Assembly: GCF_000497245.1 (NCBI RefSeq)
Contig: NZ_AWTC01000006.1
Location: forward strand, 1-64,000
DNA length: 64,000 bases
Direction: 5' to 3'
DNA from: Sporolactobacillus laevolacticus DSM 442
GTDB lineage: Bacteria > Bacillota > Bacilli > Bacillales > Sporolactobacillaceae
Within the stretch, counting starts at the first letter, position 1; the number at the start of each line of letters is the position of its first letter. Position numbers and translations under genes: made by a program. The notes below the pieces were generated by a model, which did no database searches, was not told the origin of the DNA, and saw only the letters and a program-made list of their open reading frames with translations. This document shows, piece by piece, positions 49,341-57,580 of this stretch.

Positions 49341-49699
49341 GCTGATCCACCGCCTGTCTGCGTATCATCTGATTTGAGAATGTACCGATCAAAGTCAGCA
49401 TATTCGCTATATGGAATCTTCGACGTGACTGTGTAATGTGCCCCGTTATAATCAAGATGGCTCTGCAAGGGAATGACCATATCGGTGTAAATAATTCGAT
49501 CAAATGCCGTCAAGGTTCCGCCGCTTTGATAAATCAGTGACTGAGGCATAGGAACTATCGAACCATGCCCTGGAATGGGTTCAGGGCTACCAGGTACCCA
49601 CTCACCTGCTTCCCAATGACCAGCTTTCGGATCATCGACTATGAGATTGAAATTGACATTGTACTTATCCATGAGCCTTTTAAACTTATAGAGAACCAT
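49337..49699 (-). CDS. Head-tail neck/minor structural protein
   Basis: A protein of 120 residues starting MVLYKFKRLMDKYNVNFNLI. The segment KAGHWEAGEWVPGSPEPIPG, and GGTLTAFDRIIYTDMVIPLQ, followed by HLDYNGAHYTVTSKIPYSEY, is typical of small beta-rich connector proteins found after the capsid genes of myovirus-like prophages. It starts just inside the previous gene's end. No enzyme motif. Confidence 0.6.
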   Translation of the reverse strand: MVLYKFKRLMDKYNVNFNLIVDDPKAGHWEAGEWVPGSPEPIPGHGSIVPMPQSLIYQSGGTLTAFDRIIYTDMVIPLQSHLDYNGAHYTVTSKIPYSEYADFDRYILKSDDTQTGGGSA

Positions 49700-49700
49700 A

Positions 49701-50225
49701 TCAATCCACCTCGTAATCCATAGCACCAATCATTTCGCCCGTGTCTACCAAAGGATTGCTTGATCCTTTTTGATCTACGGTAAACGGATGGTTTGGTGGA
49801 TTACCAACATCACGAGCATATTGCTGAAGCTTACCTTTTGCTTCCAAACCGATCATGTCGAGAAGGATATTAATTGGTATTCTTTTCTGCACAAGTTCAC
49901 CAATCAACTCCTCCAATTTATCCATCACTTCATCTTCGGAATTATCCCAACCCGAGCGGATGAACGAGCGTTCAGGAATATTGATGTATTGTGTGCTTGC
50001 CTTCAAGTAAAGTCCCTGTGATGCAAGATATTTTCTCATCTTGTCAGAAACAGGTATTTTGCAACCAAATTCATGAATTTCTGCAAGGTCCGCAATAGAA
50101 ATATCTGTTCCACTGTGCGTCTGATCTGATTTAGAACCAACATATCCGACTTTAATCTTATGATCCTTATCGAATGCCCTGATCAAGTCCTTTATTTTCC
50201 CTTGGTCTTTGATTTTCACACCCAT
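49701..50225 (-). CDS. HK97 gp10-like / tail completion protein
   Basis: A protein of 174 residues starting MGVKIKDQGKIKDLIRAFDK. The segment IADLAEIHEFGCKIPVSDKM, IPERSFIRSGWDNSEDEVMD, and LEAKGKLQQYARDVGNPPNH with the final NPLVDTGEMIGAMDYEV follow the pattern of HK97 gp10-type and Mu virion-morphogenesis proteins, with EIHEFG...IPERSF...LVDTGxM. It connects capsid and tail. Its start overlaps the connector gene stop. Confidence 0.75.
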   Translation of the reverse strand: MGVKIKDQGKIKDLIRAFDKDHKIKVGYVGSKSDQTHSGTDISIADLAEIHEFGCKIPVSDKMRKYLASQGLYLKASTQYINIPERSFIRSGWDNSEDEVMDKLEELIGELVQKRIPINILLDMIGLEAKGKLQQYARDVGNPPNHPFTVDQKGSSNPLVDTGEMIGAMDYEVD

Positions 50226-50578
50226 CAGACAAACCTCACTTTCCGATAAGGCTTCCACAGTGCGTGAACACGCCCATACCGTGCAGTAGGATCCGCTGAA
50301 AAGGTTTGGCTCATGCCCCCGATCGATTCGGAGATAACCGCTGCATCCGCAGGATCTGCTGACTGATCAATTTTAATCAAGAGGGTGATACCCTTTTTGA
50401 TCGGTTCCGGCATTGCAGGATTGCCGTCAGAATCATAAAAATCTCGGTGACACCAGTCGCAAGCTTCCGCTACTGCATCGTCTAGATCGATTTGGAGTTT
50501 ATCATTTTGGCTATCATCTGTAATTCCTAAACGAGTTTTTAACTCATCCAATGTCATCAATTCATTCGGCTCACTCAA
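50225..50578 (-). CDS. Head-tail connector protein (gp6-like)
   Basis: A protein of 117 residues (LMTLDELKTRLGITDDSQND; KLQIDLDDAVAEACDWCHRD; later VISESIGGMSQTFSADPTAR). The start LDELKxxLGITDDxxDxxLxxxLxxA and the SESIGGMSQTFS ending match the gp6-like connectors that close the head after packaging. It overlaps the minor head gene by 8 bp. Confidence 0.82.
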   Translation of the reverse strand: MSEPNELMTLDELKTRLGITDDSQNDKLQIDLDDAVAEACDWCHRDFYDSDGNPAMPEPIKKGITLLIKIDQSADPADAAVISESIGGMSQTFSADPTARYGRVHALWKPYRKVRFV

Positions 50579-51515
50579 CGGTTATCCCCCCTCTTTTACC
50601 CTGTTTCAGCGACGGATCAATGCCGACGATTTTATAACGAGCAATGCAACGGCAGCGGATATCATTTGCCGCGTCTCCGGACATTCCCGGATACTGTGCT
50701 TGAATACCCCAACCGAGATCAAATGGCTCATTTACATCACGTGTTTGTCCTTCCATACTCACATGGTTAGCCCCCGGTCGGTGCCGCACTCGCTCATCAC
50801 CCATGTTCATCCAAAATTTTTGCATCTTAATCCCTTGAAAATCAGCATTCATGGCACTGTCGTAGGATGCTGTTTCCCGTACACGGTGTCCTTCGGTCCG
50901 CGCGATCGCCGTCGCACGGTTCAGACCCATATCAAACGCTCCCTGAATGCCCTTAGCCATCGACGTGTAACCCTTTTTCTCGATAAACCCGCGTTCTATG
51001 GCTTGTTTTATATCCTGGATGATCATGCGCCTGTTTCTTTCAAGCGCAGGCGTCAACTTCAGTCCTTCGATATCGTTCTTTTCCAGGGCCATGAGAAGCC
51101 TTTTAATCTGTTTATCTGACTTACCCTGCATGATATGGATAATCTCCGCATCATGGCTATTTTTCAGCCAAAAATCAAAGCCAAGCGCTTTCTTAACCTC
51201 GGTTTCAATCGCACTTTTCTGAGTGTCAAAGGAATAGATATAAATTGAAACGAGCAATCCAAGGATTGACCGTCTATTTTCCGTCTGCAGCTTGTCCGCT
51301 TGTTGTAAAACAAAGTTTTCAAGCTTTGCAATGTCATTGGTCCGAGCGACATCAGAAAAGTTCAGCTGATCTTTGCCACCTTTGACATAGATTTGCGACA
51401 AACGAGATATGAGCGCATCCAGTGACTTCTTGTACTGCCTGCCAATGTCTTTAATGATCCGGTTTTCATTCCTGTTCAGGTAATCGACAAGCTTTTTAAT
51501 TTCATCATCCGTCAT
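50571..51515 (-). CDS. Phage minor head protein (SPP1 gp7 type)
   Basis: A protein of 314 residues with a helical N-terminal half and the gp7 C-terminal domain: GLNRATAIARTEGHRVRETA, MNMGDERVRHRPGANHVSME, GQTRDVNEPFDLGW, GDAANDIRCRCIARY. The Cys pair RCRC and RTEGHRVR are family marks. It differs strongly from the broken gp7 of the older prophage, which carries a peptidase-like tail. Here the gene lies after the capsid gene, not before, so the two head modules differ in order. Confidence 0.85.
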   Translation of the reverse strand: MTDDEIKKLVDYLNRNENRIIKDIGRQYKKSLDALISRLSQIYVKGGKDQLNFSDVARTNDIAKLENFVLQQADKLQTENRRSILGLLVSIYIYSFDTQKSAIETEVKKALGFDFWLKNSHDAEIIHIMQGKSDKQIKRLLMALEKNDIEGLKLTPALERNRRMIIQDIKQAIERGFIEKKGYTSMAKGIQGAFDMGLNRATAIARTEGHRVRETASYDSAMNADFQGIKMQKFWMNMGDERVRHRPGANHVSMEGQTRDVNEPFDLGWGIQAQYPGMSGDAANDIRCRCIARYKIVGIDPSLKQGKRGGITVE

Positions 51516-51530
51516 CGATCACCACTCCAA

Positions 51531-51818
51531 TCATTTTGCCGGCGTCTCTGAAGTCGGTTGCTGTTTGCCCTGTGGTACTTCCAGCACTTGTTCACCACTG
51601 AGTGCCTTAATCAGCGCTTCTTTGTCCATAGACTGATAGTTTTCAATTTCCTTATCAGCTGCCCTCTTTTTAAGCCCTGCCACAGTCAGATCATTTAGAT
51701 CTACTTCCGCATTGCTAGATGAATCAAGAGTTTCATAGTCATCATCTTTCAAGAGCTTCTTACCGTGTTCATCTGTAACGAACCATTTCTTACCGGTCCG
51801 TTTATTTTTCACCCACAT
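51531..51818 (-). CDS. Small head-region protein with HeH/SAP-like motif
   Basis: A protein of 95 residues (MWVKNKRTGKKWFVTDEHGK; LNDLTVAGLKKRAADKEIEN; YQSMDKEALIKALSGE). The middle LTVAGLKKRAADKEIENYQSM... KEALIKAL is like the short SAP/HeH helices of phage head proteins that bind DNA. The end is proline/glutamine-rich. Position directly behind the major capsid supports a head role. Confidence 0.6.
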   Translation of the reverse strand: MWVKNKRTGKKWFVTDEHGKKLLKDDDYETLDSSSNAEVDLNDLTVAGLKKRAADKEIENYQSMDKEALIKALSGEQVLEVPQGKQQPTSETPAK

Positions 51819-51845
51819 AGGAAAACCACCTTTCGATTATTTAAA

Positions 51846-52712
51846 TTAAGATGCTGGACGAGCTGCGCTCAGGACAGCAAGTGCTTCAGGACGAACCGTC
51901 TTGGCACCATAGAGATGTAAACCTTTAACCGCATCAGCAAATCGTTTCTCGGGGCGATAAGGTTCGACGCTCGCAATCTGTTCTGCATAAGACCATGCGA
52001 TGTTATGACCAGCGATAATTTTGTAGTTATCGACCACTCCAGAACCAGTCGGCACATGTGGTGCATTGTTCGATTTCAGCACATTAAACCCGGCAGCCTG
52101 ACCGATCTGACCATTCAACAGTCGGATAGCAGAGTTCATATCTCCTGATTTTACGAATCTATCATCTTTAAGCAGGAGTCCTTCATACCAAGGCGGAATA
52201 ACAACAAATCGTCCCTGCTCTGGGACATCCTTTTCATCAAGCTTTGTTGACAAGTCCACAAGAAGTTCATAAGCTCCCTGAATGGTTGGCGTTTCAGGCG
52301 TGGCATCAGAACCGATTGTGCTTGCTGCGTCAACGTAATGACTGGCGATAAATTTGTCAGCGACGTTTCTTAGACCATAACCTGAATTTTGCATTGCTTG
52401 ATTCATGACCTTTGGATTCTGCTGTGCTTTGTCAATGTCATCAACCTGAAAGTTAAAATACTTCGACTCCGTGATAGTCAGCGAACGAGTGTCATCATCC
52501 AGTGTTTCAGGATCACCAATATTCGTGTTTTTGGTATAATCACCAATTGTCACATCACCGACCGAATTGATTTTAACAGTATCACCTGCAGCTTGAATCT
52601 CGCCTTCATAATCTCGGTTAATAATATTTGGTTGTCCGTAAACGAGAGATGTTTGAAGCGCCTGCAACAGCCGTGCGCTCCAAATAGTCGGAATAAAATT
52701 GTTAAGAGTCAA
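51846..52712 (-). CDS. Major capsid protein
   Basis: A capsid protein of 288 residues. The start MTLNNFIPTIWSARLLQALQ, TSLVYGQPNIINRDYEGEIQ, GDTVKINSVGDVTIGDYTKN and ITESKYFNFQVDDIDKAQQN are typical of P22-coat-like and phi29-type Firmicute capsids. The C-terminal half has LRNVADKFIASHYVDAAS and HNIAWSYAEQIASVEPYRPE. It follows the scaffold gene, as expected. No protease gene is visible, so maturation by cleavage is unlikely. Confidence 0.9.
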   Translation of the reverse strand: MTLNNFIPTIWSARLLQALQTSLVYGQPNIINRDYEGEIQAAGDTVKINSVGDVTIGDYTKNTNIGDPETLDDDTRSLTITESKYFNFQVDDIDKAQQNPKVMNQAMQNSGYGLRNVADKFIASHYVDAASTIGSDATPETPTIQGAYELLVDLSTKLDEKDVPEQGRFVVIPPWYEGLLLKDDRFVKSGDMNSAIRLLNGQIGQAAGFNVLKSNNAPHVPTGSGVVDNYKIIAGHNIAWSYAEQIASVEPYRPEKRFADAVKGLHLYGAKTVRPEALAVLSAARPAS

Positions 52713-52728
52713 TCAAATCACGCTCCTG

Positions 52729-53418
52729 TTATTGTTTTAGTAATTTCTCAACTTCTTCCCACCGCTTATTGATTTCGGTAGGGGACATTTTCTTCACATC
52801 TTCTAATGTCAGTGGCGTTCCAATTCCACCACTTGCCGGCGGAGTTCCACCGTTTTGCTTGAATTTCTCATTCACGATCTTTTGCTCATACGCTTTAAAC
52901 GCCGCTTCCAGTTTTCCGAGGTTACCCGTGGTCGTCTCTTCATCGTTCCCGATAAAGAAGTCAACAAGGTCAGTCGGTAAACCCTTTGCACTCGCCGCAG
53001 TCAGAGCCTTGCTCTTGAGTGTTTCCCGATCTCGTTGCTTCTCTGAATCCTCAAACTTCTGCTTGAGTTCGCGGAGTGCTTTTTGTTCCGGAGTCTCCGC
53101 CGGATACCGCTTGGCAATCTCCTTTTCAAGAATCTCCGGCAGGGATTTCTCTTTAAAGGTATTAATTCCCTGCGTTACCCGGCTGTCAGCGAATGAATTC
53201 AACCACTTCTTACCACCATCGTCTTCGTTTAGGAACTTCTGCACCGATTCAAGTGTCAGTTGAGACCCTTGGCCGTTACCTGCTCCTGCCGGTGGTGCTG
53301 GTGGATCTGCAGGTGGATCGCCTGCTGCCAGGGGAGTTGGCCCCGGCGGTGTTGGATCACCGTTCCCTTCTGCAAAATATTGCAAGCTCAGTGGGTATCT
53401 GAGTAGCGTTGTATTCAT
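52729..53418 (-). CDS. Capsid scaffolding protein (DUF4355-like)
   Basis: A protein of 229 residues. A proline- and glycine-rich start (TPPGPTPLAAGDPPADPPAP) precedes VQKFLNEDDGGKKWLNSFAD and a long charged coiled coil (KQKFEDSEKQRDRETLKSKA). The C-terminal KMSPTEINKRWEEVEKLLKQ is the usual coat-binding helix. Scaffolds shape the procapsid and leave before packaging. It sits between the terminator and the capsid gene. Confidence 0.87.
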   Translation of the reverse strand: MNTTLLRYPLSLQYFAEGNGDPTPPGPTPLAAGDPPADPPAPPAGAGNGQGSQLTLESVQKFLNEDDGGKKWLNSFADSRVTQGINTFKEKSLPEILEKEIAKRYPAETPEQKALRELKQKFEDSEKQRDRETLKSKALTAASAKGLPTDLVDFFIGNDEETTTGNLGKLEAAFKAYEQKIVNEKFKQNGGTPPASGGIGTPLTLEDVKKMSPTEINKRWEEVEKLLKQ

Positions 53419-53507
53419 GATTGTTCCTCCTTGTCCTCAATCAGTTCCGAAGCCCTGATGAGTTCAATGATTTATGCAGCTTTTAACGTCATCAGCAATC
53501 TTGGACA

Positions 53508-53536
53508 TGAAAAAAGCACCCCCGGAGAGATGCTCA
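53508..53536 (-). terminator. Terminator between packaging and capsid units
   Basis: On the minus strand GAGCATCTCTCCGGGGGTGC forms an imperfect stem (GCATC-C with GGGTGC) followed by T6. It divides the terminase-portal unit from the scaffold-capsid unit. Confidence 0.65.
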
Positions 53537-53722
53537 CTTAAACCCATGCATTTTGTTGGAAAATTCGCCGGCAATATACAACGCTTGATTCGGTTCAAAT
53601 CCTTGTTTGATCAGCTCATCGTAGTATTTCTTTACCATCTGAGCGATCAGATAAAAATTCTCTTTGACTTCATCAACTTGCATTTCCTGCTGCAGCTGTT
53701 CGTGTGCTTTCATCTGCGCCAT
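53534..53722 (-). CDS. Small helical protein after portal
   Basis: A protein of 62 residues starting at the ATG of MAQMKAHEQLQQEMQVDEVK, which overlaps the end of the portal gene by 50 bp; end FEPNQALYIAGEFSNKMHGF. The segment FYLIAQMVKKYYDELIKQGF is one long helix. Proteins with the pattern xxYDELIKQGFxxxQALxI are common behind portal genes of PBSX/SPP1-like phages; the function is not known. Confidence 0.6.
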   Translation of the reverse strand: MAQMKAHEQLQQEMQVDEVKENFYLIAQMVKKYYDELIKQGFEPNQALYIAGEFSNKMHGFK

Positions 53723-55130
53723 CTCCTGTGTTTTGATTGTTTGGCAGTGTTTCAGGACCGTAGACACTCTCGGCGGCAATCGCTGCATCTTCATGCATAC
53801 GGTCCATTTCATCCTTAACATTTGTAACAAACGGAAGCAGACTTAATCTTGTTTGCTCGCTAACCACACCTTTAAGTGCAACCGATGCCTGAGCATCTGA
53901 AAGAATATCATCCGGAAGGTTCCGTTTGAATTGGAAGTCAATTTGCAAATAATCATCCGGATTTGCAAGGCGTTTTTTTGACCACGCCGAACACAAAACT
54001 TTGAACTGATACCGCAAACCCGCCGTCATCTTCCGTTCCATGGTGATTGCCTTATGCTCAAGTGCCATCAGCTTGTAGCGCATGGCCACACCAGTGACCG
54101 TCGTCCCAAATGATTCATCTGAGAAGTTCACGGACTTAGAAAAACGCATGATGTTCTCTTCTAGTCGGTCCAGATGATGTTCAATAATGCTGTCATTCAG
54201 TTCCTTGGTCAGATACTTCACGTCCTGCGTTTCATCGTCCAGATTGATAACACCTGTACGCTTCATATTCTCCTGATCTGTTTCATCCAGGAACGCACCT
54301 TTTGCCACCAGATATGCAAGCCGGTACTGCTCAATTTCGTTGCTCACATCGCTCAGCGTGCGGTCATAAGCATCAATCAGCGGCAGTACCTTTTCAGCGT
54401 CGCCTTTCATCTCCTGGTTGTTTGGTACACCGAACAGCGGACAATAGTCGAACATATGTGGTTTAGATTCTTTCAGCAAGTAATCTTCGCCGTCTGTTGA
54501 TTCGAAATGAAAGATTGTGGCCACATCATAAAAATCAGCGTTAAACACATCCACCTTTTCATCCGGGTTCTTCCCATTAGCACCCCAGGTAAACGTTTTA
54601 TAGTAACGTAGCGCATACTTCGGATTTGTAATGTCATCCGTTTCCGATAGGATAATAGCTTCCCACGGATTAACGGTCATTGCTGCTTCATTGCCGTCAG
54701 GATCAATATAGAGCAACCTGGCGCCGTAACCGCAGATGGTTGCCTTTTTTCCCAGCTCAGAATCAGCATCTTCAATATTGTTCCGCTTATTAAAATCAGA
54801 CAGAGTCTCTTGTATTCCCGTCTGTTCATCCGCATTGTACGTAATCGGACTACCGAATAAATAGCCGACCTTTGTATCTGTGATTTCCGCGTCATACGCA
54901 TTGTTGATCTTGTTATTCACTTTGTCATCAATACGGATCACTTCTTGCCCTTTGACCTCATCGTACTTGATCGGCTTACGGGTCAGTATTGGCACCCCAG
55001 ATGCAGAAGCCTTGTAACGCTCGTAGAAGTTGACCATGCGATCATGATCAGGTTTGTGATCATTAATCATCACTCGTATGATCTCACTTGTAATGCCGTC
55101 CTGTTCAATCAGAGGAATATATTCGTTCAT
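53673..55130 (-). CDS. Phage portal protein (SPP1 gp6 type)
   Basis: An intact portal of 485 residues. The start MNEYIPLIEQDGITSEIIRV, VNNKINNAYDAEITDTKVGY, LFGSPITYNADEQTG and DAYDRTLSDVSNEIEQYRLA match the SPP1 gp6/PBSX XkdE group. The region FSDESFGTTVTGVAMRYKLM corresponds to the channel part. The C-terminus VYGPETLPNNQNTGDGADES is a flexible tail. The frameshifted portal at 16756-18140 is its relative. Overlap of 4 bp with the terminase gene. Confidence 0.94.
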   Translation of the reverse strand: MNEYIPLIEQDGITSEIIRVMINDHKPDHDRMVNFYERYKASASGVPILTRKPIKYDEVKGQEVIRIDDKVNNKINNAYDAEITDTKVGYLFGSPITYNADEQTGIQETLSDFNKRNNIEDADSELGKKATICGYGARLLYIDPDGNEAAMTVNPWEAIILSETDDITNPKYALRYYKTFTWGANGKNPDEKVDVFNADFYDVATIFHFESTDGEDYLLKESKPHMFDYCPLFGVPNNQEMKGDAEKVLPLIDAYDRTLSDVSNEIEQYRLAYLVAKGAFLDETDQENMKRTGVINLDDETQDVKYLTKELNDSIIEHHLDRLEENIMRFSKSVNFSDESFGTTVTGVAMRYKLMALEHKAITMERKMTAGLRYQFKVLCSAWSKKRLANPDDYLQIDFQFKRNLPDDILSDAQASVALKGVVSEQTRLSLLPFVTNVKDEMDRMHEDAAIAAESVYGPETLPNNQNTGDGADESTRTAAAGNAS

Positions 55131-56353
55131 GTACTCACCTTCTTTCCTGTCCGTCGTCTGAATGGTTTTAGTTGCGTATAAATGGCGTATCTCAAAGCGT
55201 CAAGAACATCGTCCCAAAGCTTTACCGGTTCGCCCGTCGTCTCGTTCCAGACGTACATGTAAATCTCTTTTTTAAATCGCTGGACACGCTCTTTCACGAT
55301 AAGCAACTTCTTTCGTTTAAACAGCCGCGCAACTTCTTCAATTCCTGAAATGACCGCTTTGTCTGCATTGATCGCATGGAAATGCTCTCGTCTTAAACGC
55401 TTAATATGTTCAGGTCGTGCTGTATCACAATAAAAACGGATGTCACCATAGCGGTTCTTTATTCCGCTGGCAACATCCACCCAGTAATCGATCTCTTCAA
55501 ATTGTTTCGCGTGTTCCTCAATTAAGTAAAAACTCCCTTGATCATCCTCGCCAATGACAACCATAACTCCGTGGTGATCATAACCAAAATCGACACCGGC
55601 AAAGTACTTCACAAAGTTAATTTCGCTTAGTTTGGATTCGCTGATGTAGTGAATATCCTTGTTGAAATCCTTGTATACAACGCCTTCAGCAGCGCACCAC
55701 AGACCATTAATGTCTCTGTCATAGAACATGCCACTTGGTGTTGTCACTTTGATATTCTCCCGGTACCGTTTATTTAGAAATGTGTTATCATCCAGAACAA
55801 AGTGAAAGTCCACAATACTTTTATCCGGATTGTCGATGTAATCTCGCTTCAACCAATGCTCCGGTTGATCCGGGTTCGTATCGATCAGGATTCGTGCTCC
55901 GTTGGCCGAGCAACGGGATTTGATTTCGTTAAAGACTTCCTCATTGGCAAGCGAACCTTCATTGATGTACGCGCCGTAAGCAGTCATGCCTCGAATTCTG
56001 CTCAAATCGTTGATCTTGCTGTGACCTGTACAAACAACAAGAACGCCAAACAGTTTGAATCGGTTGTATTTATCCATGTGAAAGTTAATGCCGTATTTGT
56101 TGGTCAACTCAATTAAGACGTTTTTTGCCAGGTTTCCCAGGTTCGCGCCAGCAAGAATGTACTGCGGATTCTCCACGCCTTCATTTGTTGCAATCCGTTT
56201 GACACGTTTCAGCTCATACAGGAACAAGTCATTGTCAATGACCGTCTTTCCGGTACGTTTCGCTCCATGATTGATGAGCATAAAATAATCATGGTTGAAA
56301 GCGTATCTGAGAACTTCCTGCTGCTTCGGCGTATAGAGTTCACTCAGAGTCAT
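55127..56353 (-). CDS. Terminase large subunit (PBSX XtmB type)
   Basis: The DNA-packaging motor of 408 residues. The ATPase domain has Walker A HGAKRTGKTV (near residues 29-38) and the acidic strand RGMTAYGAYINEGSLANEE. The RNase-H-like nuclease domain has the three acidic sites AGVDFGYDHHG, FYCDTARPEHI and DVLDALRYAIY. The end is KPFRRRTGKKVST. The first 240 codons are nearly identical to the broken copy at 18124-19293, which makes homologous recombination between the prophages easy. Confidence 0.95.
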   Translation of the reverse strand: MTLSELYTPKQQEVLRYAFNHDYFMLINHGAKRTGKTVIDNDLFLYELKRVKRIATNEGVENPQYILAGANLGNLAKNVLIELTNKYGINFHMDKYNRFKLFGVLVVCTGHSKINDLSRIRGMTAYGAYINEGSLANEEVFNEIKSRCSANGARILIDTNPDQPEHWLKRDYIDNPDKSIVDFHFVLDDNTFLNKRYRENIKVTTPSGMFYDRDINGLWCAAEGVVYKDFNKDIHYISESKLSEINFVKYFAGVDFGYDHHGVMVVIGEDDQGSFYLIEEHAKQFEEIDYWVDVASGIKNRYGDIRFYCDTARPEHIKRLRREHFHAINADKAVISGIEEVARLFKRKKLLIVKERVQRFKKEIYMYVWNETTGEPVKLWDDVLDALRYAIYTQLKPFRRRTGKKVST

Positions 56354-57182
56354 CTCTGAACGCCTCCTCCAGCTTGTCTAGGAGATTGCCAACTTTGTCC
56401 TCTGTATTTGCCCCAGTGTCTGTAGATGCCCGTATTTGGTCAATACGAGCCTGCATGAGATCAAACTTCAGCCTTTCTTCACCTTTTGCTTTTATAATTT
56501 CTTGTTTTTGCTTTATCGCTTTGATGAGCTTATCGGTCACTCGAGTTAATGCTTCTTCGAGGTTTAGGATATCATCGATCTTCTTAAGCTCTGTTTCCTC
56601 TACCTGAGTCACAACAAGCTTATGCGTTTGAACCGGTACCTTAACTTCCACACCATCTTGATCAACCGTATGAACATCTTTGACCTTACGTAATTCTTGG
56701 AGAACGCGACGCTGTTTCTCAGTCATCCCTTCTTCGATTCCCTTGATTCGTTTCATCATGCGTCTCTGCCGAATTTTAAGCTCACGAATGGTCATGTCAA
56801 TTTGAATCAGTGGGTCCGTTGGAATTTCTGCTATAAGAACTTTCTCATCATCATCGAGAAAGTCCCACATCAGCGTTTCAAACTCGCCAGTCCTTACGGC
56901 ATTCTTGTTCCCCTTTGGTGCGTGGCCACCGGAGTTACCTTTTGCATTTTTGTTGCCGATCGGAGCACCACGCATACCATTTGAACGTTTAGGAGCGCTC
57001 CTTTTGGATTTAGGAGCGCTCCCTTTCAATTCGTTATCCCATTTGTCTGTAGCTTTCCACTTTCTGACGGTGCTCGACGAGACATTCATTTGCTTTGCGA
57101 GGTCGACCAGCTTAACTTTGCCCCCACTTTTTAACCATATGTCTTTTGCCTCGTCGCGTCTCGGATCTCTCGGTCTCGCCAC
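56340..57182 (-). CDS. Terminase small subunit
   Basis: A protein of 280 residues. The N-terminal DNA-binding part (ARPRDPRRDEAKDIWLKSGG; HTH QMNVSSSTVRKWKATDKW) is followed by a basic, low-complexity linker (KSKRSAPKRSNGMRGAPIGN) and a helical oligomer domain (IDMTIRELKIRQRRMMKRIK). It recognises the packaging start and feeds DNA to TerL. The last 14 codons overlap the TerL start. The amber-interrupted terS at 19290-20024 is a relative with a different middle. Confidence 0.9.
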   Translation of the reverse strand: MARPRDPRRDEAKDIWLKSGGKVKLVDLAKQMNVSSSTVRKWKATDKWDNELKGSAPKSKRSAPKRSNGMRGAPIGNKNAKGNSGGHAPKGNKNAVRTGEFETLMWDFLDDDEKVLIAEIPTDPLIQIDMTIRELKIRQRRMMKRIKGIEEGMTEKQRRVLQELRKVKDVHTVDQDGVEVKVPVQTHKLVVTQVEETELKKIDDILNLEEALTRVTDKLIKAIKQKQEIIKAKGEERLKFDLMQARIDQIRASTDTGANTEDKVGNLLDKLEEAFRDDSE

Positions 57183-57218
57183 TTTACATCACCGCCACCT
57201 CCACAATTAAGTTTGATT

Positions 57219-57449
57219 TCATAATTCATCTTTCTGGAGCTGCAGATCGATCTCGATTAGTTTTTTCAGATCGTCCACTGTATCTATTTTTATTTGCCCT
57301 TTTTGGAAGTCTTTAACCCATCGAGCGATCCCAGCTTGGACAATTTTTCTATACTTATCTTTTGAGGTTGCTATACCTGCAAGAACTTCAATCTCATGTT
57401 GAAGTAAATCTTTTTGCGAACGTTTGTTTTCATTTTCTATTGCCAGCAC
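57219..57449 (-). CDS. Small helical phage protein
   Basis: A protein of 76 residues (MLAIENENKRSQKDLLQHEI; EVLAGIATSKDKYRKIVQAG; ARWVKDFQKGQIKIDTVDDL). It is fully helical and charged. It lies just before terS, where PBSX-like phages often have a small regulator or packaging helper. The start at 57449 may not be the only one. No motif is recognised. Confidence 0.5.
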   Translation of the reverse strand: MLAIENENKRSQKDLLQHEIEVLAGIATSKDKYRKIVQAGIARWVKDFQKGQIKIDTVDDLKKLIEIDLQLQKDEL

Positions 57450-57475
57450 CCCATTCCTTAACTAAAATAGGAAAA

Positions 57476-57575
57476 GAGATAGTGGTCTTGTTCAACCGTG
57501 GCCACGGCCTTCCACTATCTCCGCTGGGGTGACCAGCTTGTGAGAGAAGGGGATGTTCGCGCATCCTCTTCTTTT
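57476..57575. ncRNA. Three-hairpin structured region, RNA candidate
   Basis: Three stems in about 95 bases: GAGATAGTGG with CCACTATCTC (57476-57521) enclosing the palindrome CCGTGGCCACGG; GCTGG-GGTGA-CCAGC (57523-57537); and GAAGGGGATG-TTCGCG-CATCCTCTTC, followed on the plus strand by TTTTTATTTTT. No frame explains it. It may be a small RNA on the plus strand or a complex leader/terminator on the minus strand. Confidence 0.5.
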
Positions 57576-57580
57576 TATTT

